A stretch of 64,000 nt of DNA from an uncultured Selenomonadales bacterium. GTDB taxonomy: Bacteria; Bacillota; Negativicutes; Selenomonadales; Selenomonadaceae. Of this stretch, positions 62,352 through 64,000 are shown piece by piece (positions within the stretch are counted from its first letter, which is position 1; the number at the start of each line of letters is the position of its first letter). The translations under genes were made by a program, and so were the position numbers. The stretch covers positions 1-64,000 of the forward strand of contig CAMUZG010000008.1 in NCBI GenBank assembly GCA_947165145.1, in the 5' to 3' direction. Under the pieces are notes generated by a model. That model did no database searches, was not told where the DNA came from, and worked only from the letters and a program-made list of their open reading frames with translations.

Positions 62352-63158
62352 TCAGGGTTGTCGGTACGGTTTGATTTTCCAATAGTCAACGAACTCTTCA
62401 GCACAGACGAAATCCCGCGCAGATTTTTTCAGCCGCGAAAATTTTTCGAGACTGCGGAACATGAGCCACAAACGGCTTTCGACGTGATAGGCGCACGCTT
62501 TGAAGTTGTATTGGTGGAAAATTTTTTTCATGGCGGCATTCGTCCAAAAAGTCGCGTGAACAGGCTGCAGATAAAACCAATTCGGGTCGCGCGGAACTTC
62601 TTCGCAAATCAGCGTATGCAACGCCGCAGTGCCGTCCGACTTCAGCAACGAGAAAATTTTTTCAACGTCGTTCGCGCCGAGTAAATGTTCAAACACCGAA
62701 CACGTTATCACGAAGTCGAAACTTGCGGGCAACAAATCTTCCGCCGACAAATAATTTTCGTTCGGATTCGCCATGTACGCGTCGAACTTCATCAGCGGCG
62801 GAGAATCAATTTTCGCGGCGAAGTAGTCGGATAATTTCCCGTCACCTGCACCGTAATCGACAGCACGAGAATTTTCGTCGAGCACGCCGATTTTGACCAG
62901 TTCAGCCAAAATTTCCGCTTGAGCCTGCAGACGTTCCAACCAGCGCGGGTCGACGGCAAGTGCGTCGGTGTGCTGATAGGCGGCGTGACATTCGCGGTTG
63001 AGCGACTCCCAATCACTGCGCGGCATATCGTACAACGTCTTCGCGACGACGAGCCCGCAATCACCGCAACGAACGTATTCGCACGCGGCAAGGTACTTCA
63101 TGCCGAAATTTTTTTCCATGAACGGCGACATTTCTCCGCCGCAAACAAAACATTTCAC
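62352..63158 (-). CDS. SAM-dependent methyltransferase with N-terminal zinc-binding cysteines
   Basis: A 268-aa class I methyltransferase. The N-terminus has CFVCGG...CGDCG, a four-Cys zinc site. The SAM-binding motif I is SRAVDYGAGDGKLSDYF (~95-110), with post-motifs FDFVITCSVFEHLLG and GTAALHTLIC. This layout (zinc site plus Methyltransf_23-like core) is common near polysaccharide or flagellar glycan genes, but the acceptor is unknown. Start is GTG 63158 with AAGGAG 8 nt upstream. A terminator (63218-63252) separates it from flgD. Confidence 0.85.
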   Translation of the reverse strand: MKCFVCGGEMSPFMEKNFGMKYLAACEYVRCGDCGLVVAKTLYDMPRSDWESLNRECHAAYQHTDALAVDPRWLERLQAQAEILAELVKIGVLDENSRAVDYGAGDGKLSDYFAAKIDSPPLMKFDAYMANPNENYLSAEDLLPASFDFVITCSVFEHLLGANDVEKIFSLLKSDGTAALHTLICEEVPRDPNWFYLQPVHATFWTNAAMKKIFHQYNFKACAYHVESRLWLMFRSLEKFSRLKKSARDFVCAEEFVDYWKIKPYRQP

Positions 63159-63217
63159 GAACTCATCTCCTTGGAATTTTCGTCGAGTATATCAGAAAAA
63201 TTTTTGTCGCGTCAACG

Positions 63218-63252
63218 AAAAAGACCGCTCCCGCGTGTGGAACGGTCTTTTT
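63218..63252. terminator. Bidirectional-looking terminator after flgD
   Basis: AAAAAGACCG...CGGTCTTTTT with inner TCC/GGA pairing. On the minus strand it follows the flgD stop by ~18 bp. Confidence 0.85.
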
Positions 63253-63270
63253 GATTTGCACCGATGAAAA

Positions 63271-63789
63271 TTATTCGGTAGCAGGTTGTTCGTAGACGTG
63301 AGCGATGTCGCCAATTTCGACCATGTGACTTTCGCCAGCGGCTTCGATGACAATTTTCGGATCGCCTTCGACAATTGTCACACCAGTCACAACGCCCGTC
63401 AAAGTTTCCTTGCGAGTGATGGGGTTCCCTTCAGCGTCGGCTTCGTTAATCGTGTTGACCCAATCTACGTTCTTGCCAATCATGCTTGACAGTTGCCCGA
63501 CAAGGACGGACGTGTCGATATTGTTGACAACTTTGCCGAGGTCTTCGAGACTCGTGACGACGTTTGTCATTTGCTCAAGCGAACTGAATTGCGCAAGCTC
63601 CGCGATGTAGCTGCTGTTGTCCTGCGGGTTGAGCGGATCTTGATTCTTGAGCTGAGTGACAAGCAGTTGAAGGAACGCATCTTTGCCGAGTTCGTCATTC
63701 TTTTTAGTCTCTTTGGGGTGCGCGGCTTCGTAAGCGGCGGCATTGTAAGTTACGCCGCCGACGGTGATTGTGTTGAGTGAATTTGCCAT
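63271..63789 (-). CDS. flgD: Flagellar hook-capping protein FlgD
   Basis: Scaffold that caps the growing hook rod during flagellar hook assembly; exported by the flagellar type III system. It is 172 aa, the short Firmicute form. The hallmark GKDAFLQLLVTQLKNQDPLNP lies at ~35-55 and is followed by SYIAELAQFSSLEQMTNV; the C-terminal beta part has TGVVTGVTIVEGDPKI. AAAGGAGGAG precedes the ATG. It follows fliK on the minus strand as in many flagellar operons. Confidence 0.95.
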   Translation of the reverse strand: MANSLNTITVGGVTYNAAAYEAAHPKETKKNDELGKDAFLQLLVTQLKNQDPLNPQDNSSYIAELAQFSSLEQMTNVVTSLEDLGKVVNNIDTSVLVGQLSSMIGKNVDWVNTINEADAEGNPITRKETLTGVVTGVTIVEGDPKIVIEAAGESHMVEIGDIAHVYEQPATE

Positions 63790-63840
63790 GGTATTCTCCT
63801 CCTTTAGTAGGTTTTAGATTTTAGCTGACAGCTGACAGCT
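63790..63840. repeat. Short 7-bp repeat in the fliK-flgD gap
   Basis: AGCTGAC-AGCTGAC-AGCT (about 63822-63839) with a TAGTAGG / TTTTAG stretch beside it, in the ~50-bp gap between fliK and flgD. Probably another degenerate member of the 7/8-bp array class. Confidence 0.5.
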
Positions 63841-64000
63841 TTAAACAGAATAGTCGATGCCGTCCGTGGCAGAATTTTCGTTGACAGGAACCGCGTTGTC
63901 AAGATCGCGTTCGAGCGTGTCGAAATTGACGCGGCGATTGCCCTGGCGTTGCTGACGATTTTGTTGCCAAGCTTGACCGCCTTGACCGTTCATCAAACCG
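63841..64000 (-). CDS. fliK: Flagellar hook-length control protein FliK, C-terminal end (partial)
   Basis: Only the last 52 codons are in the window; the frame runs off the right edge. It ends WQQNRQQRQGNRRVNFDTLERD...GIDYSV. A Gln/Arg-rich stretch followed by a short acidic tail at the very end is the usual pattern for FliK C-termini, and the position immediately before flgD is the standard flagellar order. Identification therefore rests on context plus a short tail. Confidence 0.6.
   Translation of the reverse strand, partial: GLMNGQGGQAWQQNRQQRQGNRRVNFDTLERDLDNAVPVNENSATDGIDYSV

Noticed and set aside
1-64000. Frequent AAAAATTTTT stretches as promoters or curved-DNA signals
   Set aside because: Most fall inside coding sequence as Lys-Ile/Lys-Phe codons (AAA ATT, AAA TTT) and have no consistent spacing to starts.

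Overview
The window looks like chromosome of a diderm, flagellated Firmicute, most probably a Negativicutes/Selenomonadales relative. The genes are Firmicute-like (RpoB/RpoC, GlmU, FtsW, VanW, FCD-type GntR, strong AGGAGG ribosome sites, many TTG starts). They sit beside an autotransporter with an outer-membrane beta-barrel, a FlgD/FliK flagellar pair and SPINDLY-type (GT41) glycosyltransferases. This assignment is inferred from gene content; no 16S gene is present.

Layout. 1-610: tandem array of a 105-bp repeat in front of a purine operon. 625-5376: purB, purC, a small secreted protein, purM and a purN::purH fusion that lacks the AICAR transformylase half. 5404-9171: autotransporter, OmpR-type regulator and a sensor-less histidine kinase. 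9360-13132: GT41 glycosyltransferase and a U32 peptidase-family protein. 13198-20151: CbiL, a small membrane protein, two TrkH-type transporters, CtpA and NDH-2. 20464-27847: secD-secF-thyX-rpiB, then ispE-gntR-glmU-prs. 27945-31133: membrane-bound MutS-family ATPase and mnmA. 31175-37687 (minus): vanW, ftsW, DUF2971 gene, gatB and an SGNH-type gene split at a G9 tract. 37860-42642: hybrid histidine kinase and small genes. 42775-51810: a double-module GT41 enzyme, then a cassette of a J-like/zinc-ribbon/FN3-like protein, a zinc-ribbon TRAFAC-type GTPase and a vWA protein. 52065-60177: rpoB-rpoC under a consensus promoter, away from ribosomal protein genes. 60286-64000: MTHFR-family protein, small genes, a methyltransferase and flagellar genes flgD/fliK (partial).

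The most striking layer is repetitive. (i) Hairpins built from 7- or 8-bp tandem units lie at gene ends, often starting inside the TAG stop codon of glmU, rpoB, the J-like gene and gntR. (ii) A related 7-bp array is inserted in frame, in the same reading frame, inside both rpoB and the U32 gene, adding near-identical ~27-residue peptides. (iii) A separate MITE-like palindrome supplies the stop codon of a histidine kinase and of the GTPase. (iv) The G9 tract is a candidate phase-variation switch. The J-like/GTPase/vWA cassette is the best candidate for a little-described multi-gene system. No rRNA, tRNA, CRISPR array, transposase or prophage was seen.
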